The notes: a model not told the origin generated them from the sequence alone. A stretch of 64,000 bases of DNA from Streptomyces camponoticapitis (GCF_014646115.1 NZ_BMMV01000018.1:57928-121927); one strand, 5' to 3'; counted from the first letter of the stretch, positions 26,766-35,443 are shown. Made by a program: numbers and translations.

Positions 26766-26786
26766 CGTGATCCGCTCGTCCCGCCT

Positions 26787-26825
26787 CTGCCCTGGCGCCG
26801 CTGTTCCTCAGCGGCGCCAGGGCAG
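26787..26825. terminator. Bidirectional terminator between MFS and marR
   Basis: A perfect 17-bp inverted repeat, CTGCCCTGGCGCCGCTG paired with its complement, encloses the five-base loop TTCCT. The right arm lies inside the last codons of marR, so the 3' end of that gene doubles as half of the terminator. No T-run is visible, as is common in Streptomyces. Confidence 0.75.
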
Positions 26826-27305
26826 ATCCGCGTCCGAACCGTCCGGCTGAAGCCCCTTCGCCATCACCCGCATGATCTCCCCGAGCTGGGTCACCTGCTC
26901 CGGACTGAGCCGGTCGAAGATCGCCAGCCGTACGGCGGCGACATGGCCGGGCGCCGACCGCATCAGCACCTCCTGGCCCCCGTCCGTCAGGATCGCGTTC
27001 TGCCCGCGCTTGTCGGAGGGGCAGTCCTCGCGGCGCACCCAGCCGCTCTTCTCCAGCCGGGCTATCGCGTGCGAGAGCCGGGACCGGGTGATCTTGGCGT
27101 TCTTCGCCAGCTGGGTCATCCGCATCTGCCGGTGCGGGGCCCGGGACAGATGGACGAGCAGGGCGTAGTAGATGTGCGGCATCCCGGCGTCGCGCTGCAA
27201 CTGGCGGTCGAGATGGTCCTCCAGCAACGTGGTGGCCTGGAGGTACGCCTGCCAGACGCCCTGCTCCTCGGTGCTGAGCCAGCGTGGCTGTCCGTCGCTC
27301 TCCAT
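26808..27305 (-). CDS. MarR-family transcriptional regulator
   Basis: The 165-residue winged-helix regulator has the MarR layout: an N-terminal dimerisation helix (EEQGVWQAYLQATTLLEDHL), the recognition helix region QLAKNAKITRSRLSHAIARLEKSG, and a wing RREDCPSDKRGQNAILT with the family Asp-x-Arg-Gly pattern. An ATG at 27305 is preferred; a GTG three codons upstream (27314) is possible, and neither has a strong ribosome-binding site. It is divergent from a LigB-type dioxygenase gene, a frequent pairing in Streptomyces. The Cys in REDCPSD could sense oxidants or quinones, but this is speculation. Confidence 0.9.
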   Translation of the reverse strand: MESDGQPRWLSTEEQGVWQAYLQATTLLEDHLDRQLQRDAGMPHIYYALLVHLSRAPHRQMRMTQLAKNAKITRSRLSHAIARLEKSGWVRREDCPSDKRGQNAILTDGGQEVLMRSAPGHVAAVRLAIFDRLSPEQVTQLGEIMRVMAKGLQPDGSDADLPWRR

Positions 27306-27316
27306 GTCTCCCACCC

Positions 27317-27373
27317 TAAGTGCTTCTTGAAAGTTGAACTAGATAGTCGTAGGGTCACACTCGGTAAGTGCTT
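27317..27373. promoter_or_regulatory. Candidate MarR operator region
   Basis: The 9-mer TAAGTGCTT is repeated directly at 27317-27325 and 27365-27373. The short dyad AGTTGAACT (27332-27340) lies between them inside a TTGAAAGTTGAAC context. The region is AT-rich for this genome and separates divergent marR and dioxygenase genes. The operator role is inferred from position only. Confidence 0.4.
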
Positions 27374-27433
27374 TAAGGTTCAAGCAGATCGGTCCGAACG
27401 GACCGCCCGGACCACCACCGGCAGGGAGACGCC

Positions 27434-28216
27434 ATGACCAGCACAGCGGAGCGCATGCCCGCCCTCTATCTCTCCCACGGTGCCCCGCCCCTCGCCGACG
27501 ACCCGGTCTGGCCCGGACAGCTCGCCGACTGGTCCGCCGGCCTGCCGCGCCCCCGGGCGGTCCTGATCGTCTCAGCCCACTGGGAGGAGGCGCCGCTCGC
27601 CCTCGGCGCCACCGAGACCCTGCCGCTGGTGTACGACTTCTGGGGCTTCCCCGAGCGCTACTACCGGGTGAAGTACGCCGCCCCGGGCGCCCCCGCGCTC
27701 GCCGACTCCGTCGAGAAGCTGCTGCGCGGCCCCGGCACCCCCGTACAGCGCGTCCCCGACCGGGGGCTCGACCACGGGGCGTACGTCCCGCTCGTCGAGA
27801 TGTTCCCCGGCGCCGACATCCCCGTCCTCCAGATCTCCATGCCGACGCTCGACCCCCGCCAACTCCTCGCGATCGGCCGGAGACTGGCCCCGCTGCGGGA
27901 CGAGGGAGTCCTCATCGTCGGCAGCGGCTTCTTCACGCACAACCTGGCCGCGCTGCGCCATGCGGGCCACGGAGTGCCGGGCTGGTCCGCCGAGTTCGAC
28001 GACTGGGGCCGGGAGGCGCTGGCCGCGCGGGACGTCGACGCACTGCTCGACTTCACCCACAAGTCACCGGCCGGGGCGCTGGCCCATCCCCGTACCGAGC
28101 ACTTCGCACCGCTGTTCGTGACACTCGGCGCGGCCGAGGACGAGCTCGGGAGCGTACGGAACGTCATCGACGGATTCTGGATGGGGCTCGCCAAGCGCTC
28201 GCTCCAGTTCGGCTGA
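27434..28216 (+). CDS. LigB-type class III extradiol dioxygenase (DODA-like)
   Basis: The 260-residue protein resembles 4,5-DOPA/catechol extradiol dioxygenases (YgiD family). Candidate metal ligands and active-site residues lie in LSHGAPPL, VSAHWEE, DRGLDHGAYVPL and GSGFFTHNLAAL. These enzymes bind Fe(II) or Zn(II) and open catechol rings; some homologues act on other aromatics. The ATG at 27434 has GGGAG upstream. It is divergent from the MarR regulator across 128 bp, and aromatic or quinone compounds are typical MarR inducers, which fits a small detoxification unit. Confidence 0.85.
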   Translation: MTSTAERMPALYLSHGAPPLADDPVWPGQLADWSAGLPRPRAVLIVSAHWEEAPLALGATETLPLVYDFWGFPERYYRVKYAAPGAPALADSVEKLLRGPGTPVQRVPDRGLDHGAYVPLVEMFPGADIPVLQISMPTLDPRQLLAIGRRLAPLRDEGVLIVGSGFFTHNLAALRHAGHGVPGWSAEFDDWGREALAARDVDALLDFTHKSPAGALAHPRTEHFAPLFVTLGAAEDELGSVRNVIDGFWMGLAKRSLQFG

Positions 28217-28365
28217 TACGCGAGGTCCGCCCCGCCCGACCCGTCCGTGTACGTGCCGTACTCCGCCAGAGGTCCGGCCAATGGCAGACGGGTTCAGATA
28301 GGCAACGGTTCGACATCCCCCGGCCAATGTCACTTGACCGGGCATTCCGGCCTCCGTACGTTCCT

Positions 28366-28380
28366 GATGGTCTAGACATC
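28366..28380. promoter_or_regulatory. DasR-like (dre) operator
   Basis: The sequence GATGGTCTAGACATC contains the perfect palindrome GTCTAGAC. It matches ten of twelve core positions of the DasR responsive element TGGTCTAGACCA as I remember it. It ends 17 bp before the start of the sugar-binding lipoprotein gene, a position suited to roadblock repression. The downstream genes are an amino-sugar-type importer and a NagZ-like glycosidase, consistent with DasR control. Confidence 0.6.
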
Positions 28381-28396
28381 CTGTTAGGGAGCGGCC

Positions 28397-29686
28397 ATGC
28401 GGAAACATGTCATCGGGGCCCTTGTCGTCACCATGGCGCTCGGACTCTCTGCCTGCGGCAGCGGGGACTCGGGCGGGGACGGCGGCGAAACGTCGGGCAA
28501 GGGCAAGACCCTGACCGTGTGGATCATGGAGGGGACCAACCCGGACCCCAAGCCCTTCTTCAACGAGGTCGCCGCGGCCTTCAAGAAGAAGACGGGTGCC
28601 ACGGTCAAGGTCGAGTACCAGCAGTGGGCCACCGCGCAGAAGAAGTTCACCACCGCGATCGAGGGCGGACCGAGCCAGGTCCCCGACGTCGCCGAGGTCG
28701 GCACCACCTGGATCCCGCAGTTCGCCGAGACCGGCGGCCTCGTGGACGTGACCGACAAGGTGAAGGACTCCGGGCTCAACGACGACCTGGTCGAGGGTCT
28801 CGCCGACGCGGGCACGCTGGACGGCAAGCAGTACGGCATGCCCTGGTACGCCGGTGTCCGCGGTCTCCTCTACCGCAAGGACATCTTCGAGAAGCACAAC
28901 CTCAAGGCCCCGACCAACTGGAAGGAACTGCGCGACACCGCGCTGGTCCTGAAGGAGAAGGAGCCGGGCATGATCCCCTTCCCGGTCGCGGGCGGCGCGG
29001 AGATGTTCGCGACCCCCTTCGTCTGGGGCGCCGGCGGCGAACTGGCCATAGAGGAGGGCGGTAAGTGGAAGTCCGGCATCAACTCCCCGGAGTCGGTGAA
29101 GGGCATCACGTACTACACCGACCTCGCGAAGAAGGACAAGCTGTCCCCGGCCAAGGTCACCACCTGGACCGAGAAGGAGGTGGCGACCGACTTCCAGAAG
29201 GGGAAGGTCGCCATGACCCTCTCCGGCAACTGGACGCCCAAGGCGTTCGTCCAGGCGGCCCCCGACCTTGAGGGCAAGCTCGCGGCCGCGCCCATCCCGG
29301 GTGAGACCGGCGGCATGAGCAAGTCCTTCCTCGGCGGCTCCTACCTCTCCACCTTCAAGGGCGAGAACCAGGACCTGGCCTGGGAGTACGTCAAGATGGT
29401 CACCACCGGCGAGTTCGCCACCAAGTGGGCCGAGCAGACGAACTACTTCCCCGGCCAGAACTCCCTCCTCAAGGAGGTCCAGGCGAAGAACGACCCGCTC
29501 GTCGCCCCCTTCGCCAAGCAGATGACCGAGGCCGGCGCGACCGTCCCGAAGACCCCGGCGTACGGCCAGATCCAGGCCACGCAGGTCGTCACGAAGATGG
29601 TCCAGTCGATCCTCACCGGTAAGCAGACCGTGCAGGAGGCCGCGGACCAGGCCGCCGACGAGATGGACAAGATCTTTGCCTCCTGA
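28397..29686 (+). CDS. Sugar-binding lipoprotein of an ABC importer
   Basis: The 429-residue precursor has a lipoprotein signal (hydrophobic core then LSAC, lipidated Cys 20) and a Gly/Ser/Asp-rich linker. The mature part is a cluster B/D solute-binding protein of the maltose/oligosaccharide family (LTVWIMEGTNPDP, VPDVAEVGTTW, YGMPWYAGVRGLLYRKD). It would capture an oligosaccharide at the outer face of the membrane for the two permeases encoded directly downstream. The glycosidase at the operon end and the DasR-like site suggest an N-acetylglucosamine-containing oligosaccharide; this is inference. The ATG at 28397 has GGGAG upstream. Confidence 0.9.
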   Translation: MRKHVIGALVVTMALGLSACGSGDSGGDGGETSGKGKTLTVWIMEGTNPDPKPFFNEVAAAFKKKTGATVKVEYQQWATAQKKFTTAIEGGPSQVPDVAEVGTTWIPQFAETGGLVDVTDKVKDSGLNDDLVEGLADAGTLDGKQYGMPWYAGVRGLLYRKDIFEKHNLKAPTNWKELRDTALVLKEKEPGMIPFPVAGGAEMFATPFVWGAGGELAIEEGGKWKSGINSPESVKGITYYTDLAKKDKLSPAKVTTWTEKEVATDFQKGKVAMTLSGNWTPKAFVQAAPDLEGKLAAAPIPGETGGMSKSFLGGSYLSTFKGENQDLAWEYVKMVTTGEFATKWAEQTNYFPGQNSLLKEVQAKNDPLVAPFAKQMTEAGATVPKTPAYGQIQATQVVTKMVQSILTGKQTVQEAADQAADEMDKIFAS

Positions 29687-30686
29687 GTCGCTCATCGAAG
29701 ACTCGGCGCACGACGACGTGGCCGCGACGACTTCCCCCGTGAAGTCGTCGCGGCCACGCGGCGGGCGGCCGAGCCCGACGCTGCGCCGCAAGCAGCTCGG
29801 CCGTACCACCCGCCCCTGGCTGCTGCTCCTGCCGTCCCTCGTGGTGCTTGCGGGCCTGTTGCTGTGGCCGCTGGTCAAGGTCGGCATCCTGTCCGTCCAG
29901 GACTACGAGGTGAAGTTCGGCGGCGGCGTCGGTGTGTACACCGGCTTCGACCACTACAAGGACCTGCTGAGCGACGGCGATCTGTGGCGCACCGTCCTGC
30001 CCAACACCGCGTTCTTCGCGGTCGCCTGCGTGGCCCTCACCGTCGCGCTCGGCACCCTCGCCGCCCTGCTGCTCCAGCGGCTCGGCACCACCTGGCGGGT
30101 CATCTGCTCCACCGCGATCATGGCGGCCTGGGCGATGCCCGCCGTCACCGGCACCTATGTGTGGGTCTGGCTGTTCTCGGCGGGCGACGGAATGATGAGC
30201 CAGCTCGCCGGCTCGCTCGGGCTCATCGACCCCGAGACCACGAACTGGTTCACCGAGCGGCTGTCCTTCTACGCCATCGCCACCCTCAACGTGGTGCACC
30301 ACGGCTTCCCGTTCGTCGCCATCACCGTCCTCGCGGGCCTGCTGACCATCCCCAGAGAGCTGTACGAGGCGGGGATGATCGACGGCGCGAACGCCTGGCA
30401 GCGGTTCTGGAAGATCACCGTGCCCACCATCAAGCCGATCTTCCTCGTCGTCACGATCCTGTCGACGATCTGGGACTTCAAGGTCTTCACCCAGATCTAT
30501 CTGATGCCGGGCGGCGCGGGCAGCAACGAAGAGGTCCTCAACCTGGGCGTGTGGTCCTACCAGCAGGCGTTCGCCCTGAACGACTACGGCGCGGGAGCGG
30601 CCACCGCCGTACTCCTGACCCTGCTCCTGCTGCTGATCACCATCGTCTACATCCGAACCCTCTTCAAGGAGAGTGACGAGCTGTGA
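29676..30686 (+). CDS. ABC sugar importer permease (MalF-like)
   Basis: The predicted 336 residues have six hydrophobic segments after a basic cytosolic leader (RRKQLGRTTRPWL). The coupling loop is YEAGMIDGANAWQRFWKITVP, matching the EAA motif of sugar permeases that contacts the ATPase. The start is uncertain. A TTG at 29676 overlaps the end of the upstream gene by 11 bases, and a GTG near 29719 is an alternative; neither has a strong ribosome-binding site, and the leader is not conserved enough to decide. Its stop overlaps the next permease start (GTGA). Confidence 0.88.
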   Translation: MPPESLIEDSAHDDVAATTSPVKSSRPRGGRPSPTLRRKQLGRTTRPWLLLLPSLVVLAGLLLWPLVKVGILSVQDYEVKFGGGVGVYTGFDHYKDLLSDGDLWRTVLPNTAFFAVACVALTVALGTLAALLLQRLGTTWRVICSTAIMAAWAMPAVTGTYVWVWLFSAGDGMMSQLAGSLGLIDPETTNWFTERLSFYAIATLNVVHHGFPFVAITVLAGLLTIPRELYEAGMIDGANAWQRFWKITVPTIKPIFLVVTILSTIWDFKVFTQIYLMPGGAGSNEEVLNLGVWSYQQAFALNDYGAGAATAVLLTLLLLLITIVYIRTLFKESDEL

Positions 30687-31510
30687 CGCGCACGACGACC
30701 GCCGGGCGGATCGGGCTCGCTGTCGCGGTGTTCGCGCTGCTGGTCTTCACGCTGTTCCCGGTGTACTGGATGGTCAGCACCGCGCTCGACCCGAACGCGA
30801 TCACCCGTGGTGCCGACGTCCTGCCGAGCGGGATCAGCGGCGAGCACTTCAGCTACATCTTCGACCGGGGCAACTTCGGCCAGTTCCTGACCAACTCGAT
30901 GCTCGTCGGGCTCGGCACGATCCTGATCTCCGGGCTGCTGGCGCTGTTCGCCGCCGTGGCCGTCGCGCGCTTCCGGTTCCGGTTCCGTACCTCGGTACTG
31001 ATCATGGTGCTGATCGTGCAGATGGTGCCGCTGGAGGCGCTCGTCATCCCGCTCTTCCTCCAGATGCGGGACTACGAACTGCTCAACAGCCTCATCGGGC
31101 TGACCGTCGTCTACATCGCGCTGTCGCTGCCGTTCGCGATCTGGACGCTGCGCGGCTTCGTCGCGACGGTGCCCAAGGAGGTCGAGGAGGCCGCCTATCT
31201 GGACGGCTGTTCGTGGCCGCGGATGTTCTGGTCCGTGCTGCTGCCGCTGGTCGCGCCGGGGCTCGTCGCCACCAGCGTGTTCGCCTTCATCACCGCGTGG
31301 AACGAGTTCGTCTTCGCGTACACCTTCATGAAGGACGGCTCCAAGTACACGGCCGCCGTGGGCCTGTTCCAGTTCTTCGGCGAGAACTCCACGTCCTGGG
31401 GTCCGGTCATGGCCGGCTCCACCCTCATCACCCTGCCGGTGCTGGTCTTCTTCATCATCGTGCAGCGCAGGCTGGCCTCCGGCCTCGCGGCCGGGGCGGT
31501 CAAGGGATGA
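30683..31510 (+). CDS. ABC sugar importer permease (MalG-like)
   Basis: The 275-residue protein has six hydrophobic segments and the EAA coupling motif in VEEAAYLDGCSWPRMFWSVLLP. It forms the heteromeric channel with the upstream permease. The start overlaps the previous stop (GTGA) and its own stop overlaps the glycosidase start (ATGA), so all three genes are translationally coupled. No ATPase gene is in the operon; Streptomyces sugar importers of this class generally share the MsiK ATPase encoded elsewhere. Confidence 0.92.
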   Translation: MTRTTTAGRIGLAVAVFALLVFTLFPVYWMVSTALDPNAITRGADVLPSGISGEHFSYIFDRGNFGQFLTNSMLVGLGTILISGLLALFAAVAVARFRFRFRTSVLIMVLIVQMVPLEALVIPLFLQMRDYELLNSLIGLTVVYIALSLPFAIWTLRGFVATVPKEVEEAAYLDGCSWPRMFWSVLLPLVAPGLVATSVFAFITAWNEFVFAYTFMKDGSKYTAAVGLFQFFGENSTSWGPVMAGSTLITLPVLVFFIIVQRRLASGLAAGAVKG

Positions 31511-33009
31511 GCCCGGCGACCGCCGGCACCGGAGCCTCGCGGCTCGTCAACGCCGTCCTGCTGCCCGGCTTCCACGGCACCGTGCCGCCCCCGTGGCTGC
31601 TCGACGCCGTCGACGCCGGGCTCGCGGGCGTCGTGTACTTCGCGCACAACGTGCCCGACCCGAAGACCGCCGCGTCGCTCTCGGCCGCCCTGCTCGCCCG
31701 CCGCGCGGACCTGATCGTCGCGAGCGACGAGGAGGGCGGCGACGTCACCCGCCTGGAGGCGGCGACCGGCTCCTCGTACCCGGGCAACGGCGCCCTCGGC
31801 CAGGTCGACGACACCGACATCACCGAACGGGTCGCCCGCGCCATCGGCCACGACCTGCGCACGGCGGGCATCGGGCTGAATCTCGCCCCCGACGTGGACG
31901 TCAACGCCGACCCGGACAACCCGGTGATCGGCGTACGGGCCTTCGGCGCGGACGCCGCCCTGGTGGCCAGGCACTCCGCCGCGTACGTCAGGGGCATGCA
32001 GGCCGCGGGCGTCGCGGCCTGCGCCAAACACTTCCCCGGGCACGGCGACACCGCCGTCGACTCGCATCTGCGGGTGCCCCAACTGGACGCCGATCTCGAT
32101 CTGTTGCGGCGGCGCGACCTGGTGCCGTTCGCCGCCGCGATCGAGGCGGGCAGCCGCTGTCTGATGACCGGGCACATCAGGGCCCTTCCCTTCGGCGATG
32201 CCCCGGCGTCACTGAACCCCGAGGCCGCCCGGCTGGCAAGGGAGGAGCTGGGCTTCACCGGCGCCGTCGTCACGGACGCGCTCGACATGGGCGCCGTCCT
32301 TCTCGACCCGGGCTTCGGCCCCGCCTGCGTCCAGGCGGTGCTCGGCGGCGCCGATCTGCTCTGCCTGGGCAACCCGGAGAGCCCGGAGGCCGCCGAGACC
32401 GCCTACCGGACCGCGCGTGACGCCCTCCTCGACGCCGTGGCCGACGGTGTGCTGCCCACCGGCCGGCTCGCCGACGCCGGCCGCCGGGCGCGCGAGCTGG
32501 CCGGGTGGATCAGCCAGGCCCGCGACACGGCGCCGCCTCCCAAGGAGGAAGGGCTCCCACTCGCCGTGGCGCGCGAGGCACTGCGGGTACGCGGCAATGT
32601 GGCCCTCAGCTCGCCGCCGTACGTGATCGACCTGCGACAGCGCGTCAACCACGCGTCCGGCAGCCGCGCACCGCATCTCAACCGGCTGCTCGCCGAGGCC
32701 ATGCCCGGCCTGACCACCACGGGCGTACCGGCCGAAGGACCGACCGCGGCCCGCGCGGACACCGCGCTCCAGGGCTCCGCGGGCCGCCCCCTGGTCGTCC
32801 TCGCCAGAGAGCCCCACCGGGACGAGGCGGAGACCGCGCTCCTGCGGGAGCTGGTCGCCCGCCGCCCGGACGCCGTCGTCGTCCTCACCGGCTGGCCGCA
32901 CGCCGTGGACGCGCTGGCCGCCAACACGGTGGTGACGTACGGCTCGGCCCGCGTCAACGCGCAGGCGGCCGTGGAGCGCCTCCTGGGCGGCACCCCGCAC
33001 GGCGGCTGA
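31507..33009 (+). CDS. Glycoside hydrolase family 3 protein (NagZ-like beta-N-acetylhexosaminidase)
   Basis: The 500-residue protein has no signal peptide, so it acts in the cytoplasm. The GH3 barrel carries ASDEEGGDVTRLEAATG and the NagZ signature KHFPGHGDTAVDSH, whose His/Asp pair is the general acid in NagZ. The nucleophile Asp is in VVTDALDMGAV (about D257). A C-terminal alpha/beta-like domain (about residues 370-500) follows. It would release GlcNAc-type residues from imported oligosaccharides or recycled wall fragments. Its start overlaps the permease stop, and a strong hairpin follows the stop. Confidence 0.9.
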   Translation: MSPATAGTGASRLVNAVLLPGFHGTVPPPWLLDAVDAGLAGVVYFAHNVPDPKTAASLSAALLARRADLIVASDEEGGDVTRLEAATGSSYPGNGALGQVDDTDITERVARAIGHDLRTAGIGLNLAPDVDVNADPDNPVIGVRAFGADAALVARHSAAYVRGMQAAGVAACAKHFPGHGDTAVDSHLRVPQLDADLDLLRRRDLVPFAAAIEAGSRCLMTGHIRALPFGDAPASLNPEAARLAREELGFTGAVVTDALDMGAVLLDPGFGPACVQAVLGGADLLCLGNPESPEAAETAYRTARDALLDAVADGVLPTGRLADAGRRARELAGWISQARDTAPPPKEEGLPLAVAREALRVRGNVALSSPPYVIDLRQRVNHASGSRAPHLNRLLAEAMPGLTTTGVPAEGPTAARADTALQGSAGRPLVVLAREPHRDEAETALLRELVARRPDAVVVLTGWPHAVDALAANTVVTYGSARVNAQAAVERLLGGTPHGG

Positions 33010-33033
33010 TCTCCCGTCCGGGGACGGCCCCGG

Positions 33034-33064
33034 AAGGCCCCGGACGGCAACCGTCCGGGGCCTT
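33034..33064 (+). terminator. Terminator of the ABC/GH3 operon
   Basis: A 14-bp perfect stem (AAGGCCCCGGACGG with its complement) closes a three-base CAA loop, 24 bp after the GH3 stop codon. Confidence 0.8.
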
Positions 33065-33293
33065 CGGCATGCGTTCGCCCGGCGTCGGCCCGCGGCAATG
33101 AGGTCAGAACGGACATCCCGAGCAACCTTTCCGCGATGTGTGCCGTCTTCCGGGTAACAGAACAGACACGGACGACGTTGTGAGAAGTGGAAGGTCAGCT
33201 TCTGACCAGCGCCTCCGCCCCTGCTTTGCAGCACACACCACCCTCGGTGGCGGGACAGGGTACTGCATGATCACAAAAATCAGTGCACGCCTT

Positions 33294-33320
33294 GGGAATT
33301 CTGTCCGGATTCCAGTCGTT
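33294..33320 (+). promoter_or_regulatory. SigR-type promoter of hrdD
   Basis: GGGAAT at 33294-33299 is followed after exactly 18 bases by GTT at 33318-33320. This matches the Streptomyces SigR (disulfide-stress) consensus GGGAAT-N18-GTT. It lies 61 bp upstream of the hrdD start. In S. coelicolor hrdD is known to have a SigR-dependent promoter, so the match is well placed. The remainder of the 372-bp gap (33010-33381) holds the terminator at 33034-33064 and no visible gene. Confidence 0.7.
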
Positions 33321-33381
33321 GTTTCCAACGGATGCAGGGCACCCGGGAGGGTGTCGCGACCGACTCAGTAAGGGAGCTCGC

Positions 33382-34380
33382 ATGGCAACCCGTGCCGTCG
33401 CCCGTCGTTCCACCACCACGGGTGGTTCGAAAGCGGCAAGCAGTGTTCGCGCCGTGGGCGGGGAGATCGCCGACCGCGACCTGGTCGGCATGTACCTCGA
33501 CGAGATCGCGCGTACACCTCTGCTCGACGCCGCCAAGGAAGTCGAGCTGTCCCAGACCATCGAAGCGGGTGTGTACGCACAGCAGATCCTCGACGGATCG
33601 GTGGAGAGCGAGGGCGCCGGTGCCGGGCGCGAGGAGCTGGAAGCCCTCGTGGCCGCCGGTGAGCGCGCGAAGGACGTCTTCATACGCTCGAATCTCCGCC
33701 TCGTCGTCGCCGTGGCCCGGCGCTACCCGCGCAGTGGACTGCCCCTGCTCGACCTGATCCAGGAAGGCAACGCCGGCCTGGTCCGAGCGGTCGAGAAGTT
33801 CGACTACGCCAAGGGATTCAAGTTCTCCACCTACGCGACATGGTGGATCCGCCAGGCCATCACCCGGTCCATCGCGGACCAGTCACGCACGATCCGGCTG
33901 CCCGTCCACCTCGTGGAGGAGCTCGGCCGCATCCGCAGGGTGCAGCGCGAGTTCAACCGTGAGCACGGGCGCGACCCGGAGCACTCCGAGGTGGCGGCCG
34001 AGCTCGGCTCGAACGCCGCGCGGGTCACCGACGTCCTGGACTGGGCCCGTGACCCGGTCAGTCTGAACATGTCGGTGGACGACGACGGCGACACCCAGTT
34101 CGGCGATCTGCTGGAGGACACCTCGGCGGTCTCGCCCGAGCAGTCCGTCCTCACGCTGCTGCGCAGCGAGGAGCTGGAAGAGCTGATCGGCAAGCTCGAC
34201 CACCGCACGGCCTCCATCATCAAGATGCGGTACGGCATCGAGGACGGCCGGGAGCGGACGCTCACCGAGGTGGGCAAGCAGCACGGCCTGACCCGTGAGC
34301 GGATCAGGCAGATCGAGAAGCACGCCCTTCTCGAACTGAAGAAGATGGCGCACGACGTGGGCTTCGACGCCGCGGCGTGA
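33382..34380 (+). CDS. hrdD: HrdD, group 2 (principal-like) RNA polymerase sigma factor
   Basis: The 332-residue protein has sigma-70 regions in order: 1.2 (DLVGMYLDEIARTPLL), 2 (RSNLRLVVAVARRY, LDLIQEGNAGLVRAVEKFDY, FSTYATWWIRQAITR), 3 (PVHLVEELGRI) and 4.2 (TLTEVGKQHGLTRERIRQIE). The length equals that of S. coelicolor HrdD, and it lacks the long region 1.1 extension of HrdB. The ATG at 33382 has GGGAG six bases upstream. HrdD is a non-essential relative of the main sigma factor with very similar promoter preference, induced by oxidative or envelope stress. The SigR-type promoter upstream fits that. Confidence 0.92.
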   Translation: MATRAVARRSTTTGGSKAASSVRAVGGEIADRDLVGMYLDEIARTPLLDAAKEVELSQTIEAGVYAQQILDGSVESEGAGAGREELEALVAAGERAKDVFIRSNLRLVVAVARRYPRSGLPLLDLIQEGNAGLVRAVEKFDYAKGFKFSTYATWWIRQAITRSIADQSRTIRLPVHLVEELGRIRRVQREFNREHGRDPEHSEVAAELGSNAARVTDVLDWARDPVSLNMSVDDDGDTQFGDLLEDTSAVSPEQSVLTLLRSEELEELIGKLDHRTASIIKMRYGIEDGRERTLTEVGKQHGLTRERIRQIEKHALLELKKMAHDVGFDAAA

Positions 34381-34393
34381 GGCCCCGCCGGAC

Positions 34394-34433
34394 GGAGTCC
34401 CGGCACCCATCCCCCCCCGGGTGCCGGGACTCC
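34394..34433. terminator. Bidirectional terminator between hrdD and the WYL regulator
   Basis: A perfect 15-bp inverted repeat (GGAGTCCCGGCACCC and its complement) flanks the ten-base loop ATCCCCCCCC. It is centred between two convergent genes. Confidence 0.85.
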
Positions 34434-34456
34434 TCACGTACGCCCGTCCACCCGGC

Positions 34457-35443
34457 TCACTTCTCCCCGGCGCTCCGCGTACAGCCCCCCGCGCGCGTCA
34501 GACGGCCACCCAGCTCACTGACGTGCTCGACCAGCCGCGCCGGTTCGTGGACGGTGAACTCGCAGTCCACCAGGGCCAGTCGGAGCGCCAGCCACTCCAG
34601 AGAGTCCGCCGCGCGGCCCCGCATCCGGCAGCTGTCCGGGCCGGTCGGCTCCGCCACCCCGAGCGAGGCGGGCAGCCGCGCCGCCACGAACTCCGCCGGC
34701 GCCGCGAAGGTCACGTCCACCTCCACCTGCGGCTGCGCGCGCGCCATCGAGCTGGTCAGGAACTCCGCCGCGTCGCCCGTCGGCAGCTCACGCGGCGTGA
34801 AGCGGGCACCCGTCGGATACGGATCGCCGACCCGGTCCACGCGGAACGTACGCCAGTCCTCCCGCCCCAGGTCGTACGCGACGAGATACCAGCGCCGGGC
34901 CGTCGACACCAGGCGGTACGGCTCGACCTGCCGCTTGGTCTCCGCGCCGTCCTTCGCGCGGTAGCCGAACCGCAGCCGCTCCGTACCGGTGATCGCGGAG
35001 GCGATGACCGTCAGCGTCCGCGGGTCCACACTCGCGGCGTCCCCCCGGACGAGCAGCGGCACCGTCGCCGCCTGGAGCGTGGAGACCCGGTGCCGAAGCC
35101 GGGAGGGCAGCACCTGCTCCAGCTTCGCCAACGCCCGTACGGACGCCTCCTCGACGCCCTCGATGGCATGCCCCGCGCCGGCCCGCAGCCCCACCGCGAT
35201 GGCCACGGCCTCCTCGTCGTCCAGCAGCAGCGGCGGCATGGCCGCGCCCGCGACCAGCCGGTATCCGCCGACCGCGCCCTTGGTGGCCTCGACCGGATAG
35301 CCGAGATCGCGAAGCCGGTCGATGTCCCGGCGGATCGTGCGCGCGCTGACGTCGAGACGCTCGGCCAGCTCGCTGCCCGGCCACTCGCGCGGTGTCTGGA
35401 GAAGAGACAGCAGATTCAGGAGTCGTGCCGGAGTATCCGTCAT
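34457..35443 (-). CDS. WYL-domain transcriptional regulator (DeoR-type HTH)
   Basis: The predicted 328 residues contain an N-terminal winged HTH (LAERLDVSARTIRRDIDRLRDLGYPVEATKG) followed by a WYL domain with TARRWYLVAYDLGREDWRTFRVDRV, the Trp-Tyr-Leu motif in full. A C-terminal WCX-like extension follows. These proteins often sense nucleotides or small effectors. The ATG at 35443 is preferred because the 35464 alternative would place a strong dyad on top of the start codon. It is divergent from an MFS pump across about 60 bp, which makes that pump the likely target. Confidence 0.9.
   Translation of the reverse strand: MTDTPARLLNLLSLLQTPREWPGSELAERLDVSARTIRRDIDRLRDLGYPVEATKGAVGGYRLVAGAAMPPLLLDDEEAVAIAVGLRAGAGHAIEGVEEASVRALAKLEQVLPSRLRHRVSTLQAATVPLLVRGDAASVDPRTLTVIASAITGTERLRFGYRAKDGAETKRQVEPYRLVSTARRWYLVAYDLGREDWRTFRVDRVGDPYPTGARFTPRELPTGDAAEFLTSSMARAQPQVEVDVTFAAPAEFVAARLPASLGVAEPTGPDSCRMRGRAADSLEWLALRLALVDCEFTVHEPARLVEHVSELGGRLTRAGGCTRSAGEK

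Noticed and set aside
24736..28090. Possibility that the TetR-MFS and MarR-dioxygenase genes belong to the biosynthetic locus as regulator and exporter.
   Set aside because: They are separated from it by ppk2, trpF, a pseudogene and a protease, and each has its own local regulatory elements.
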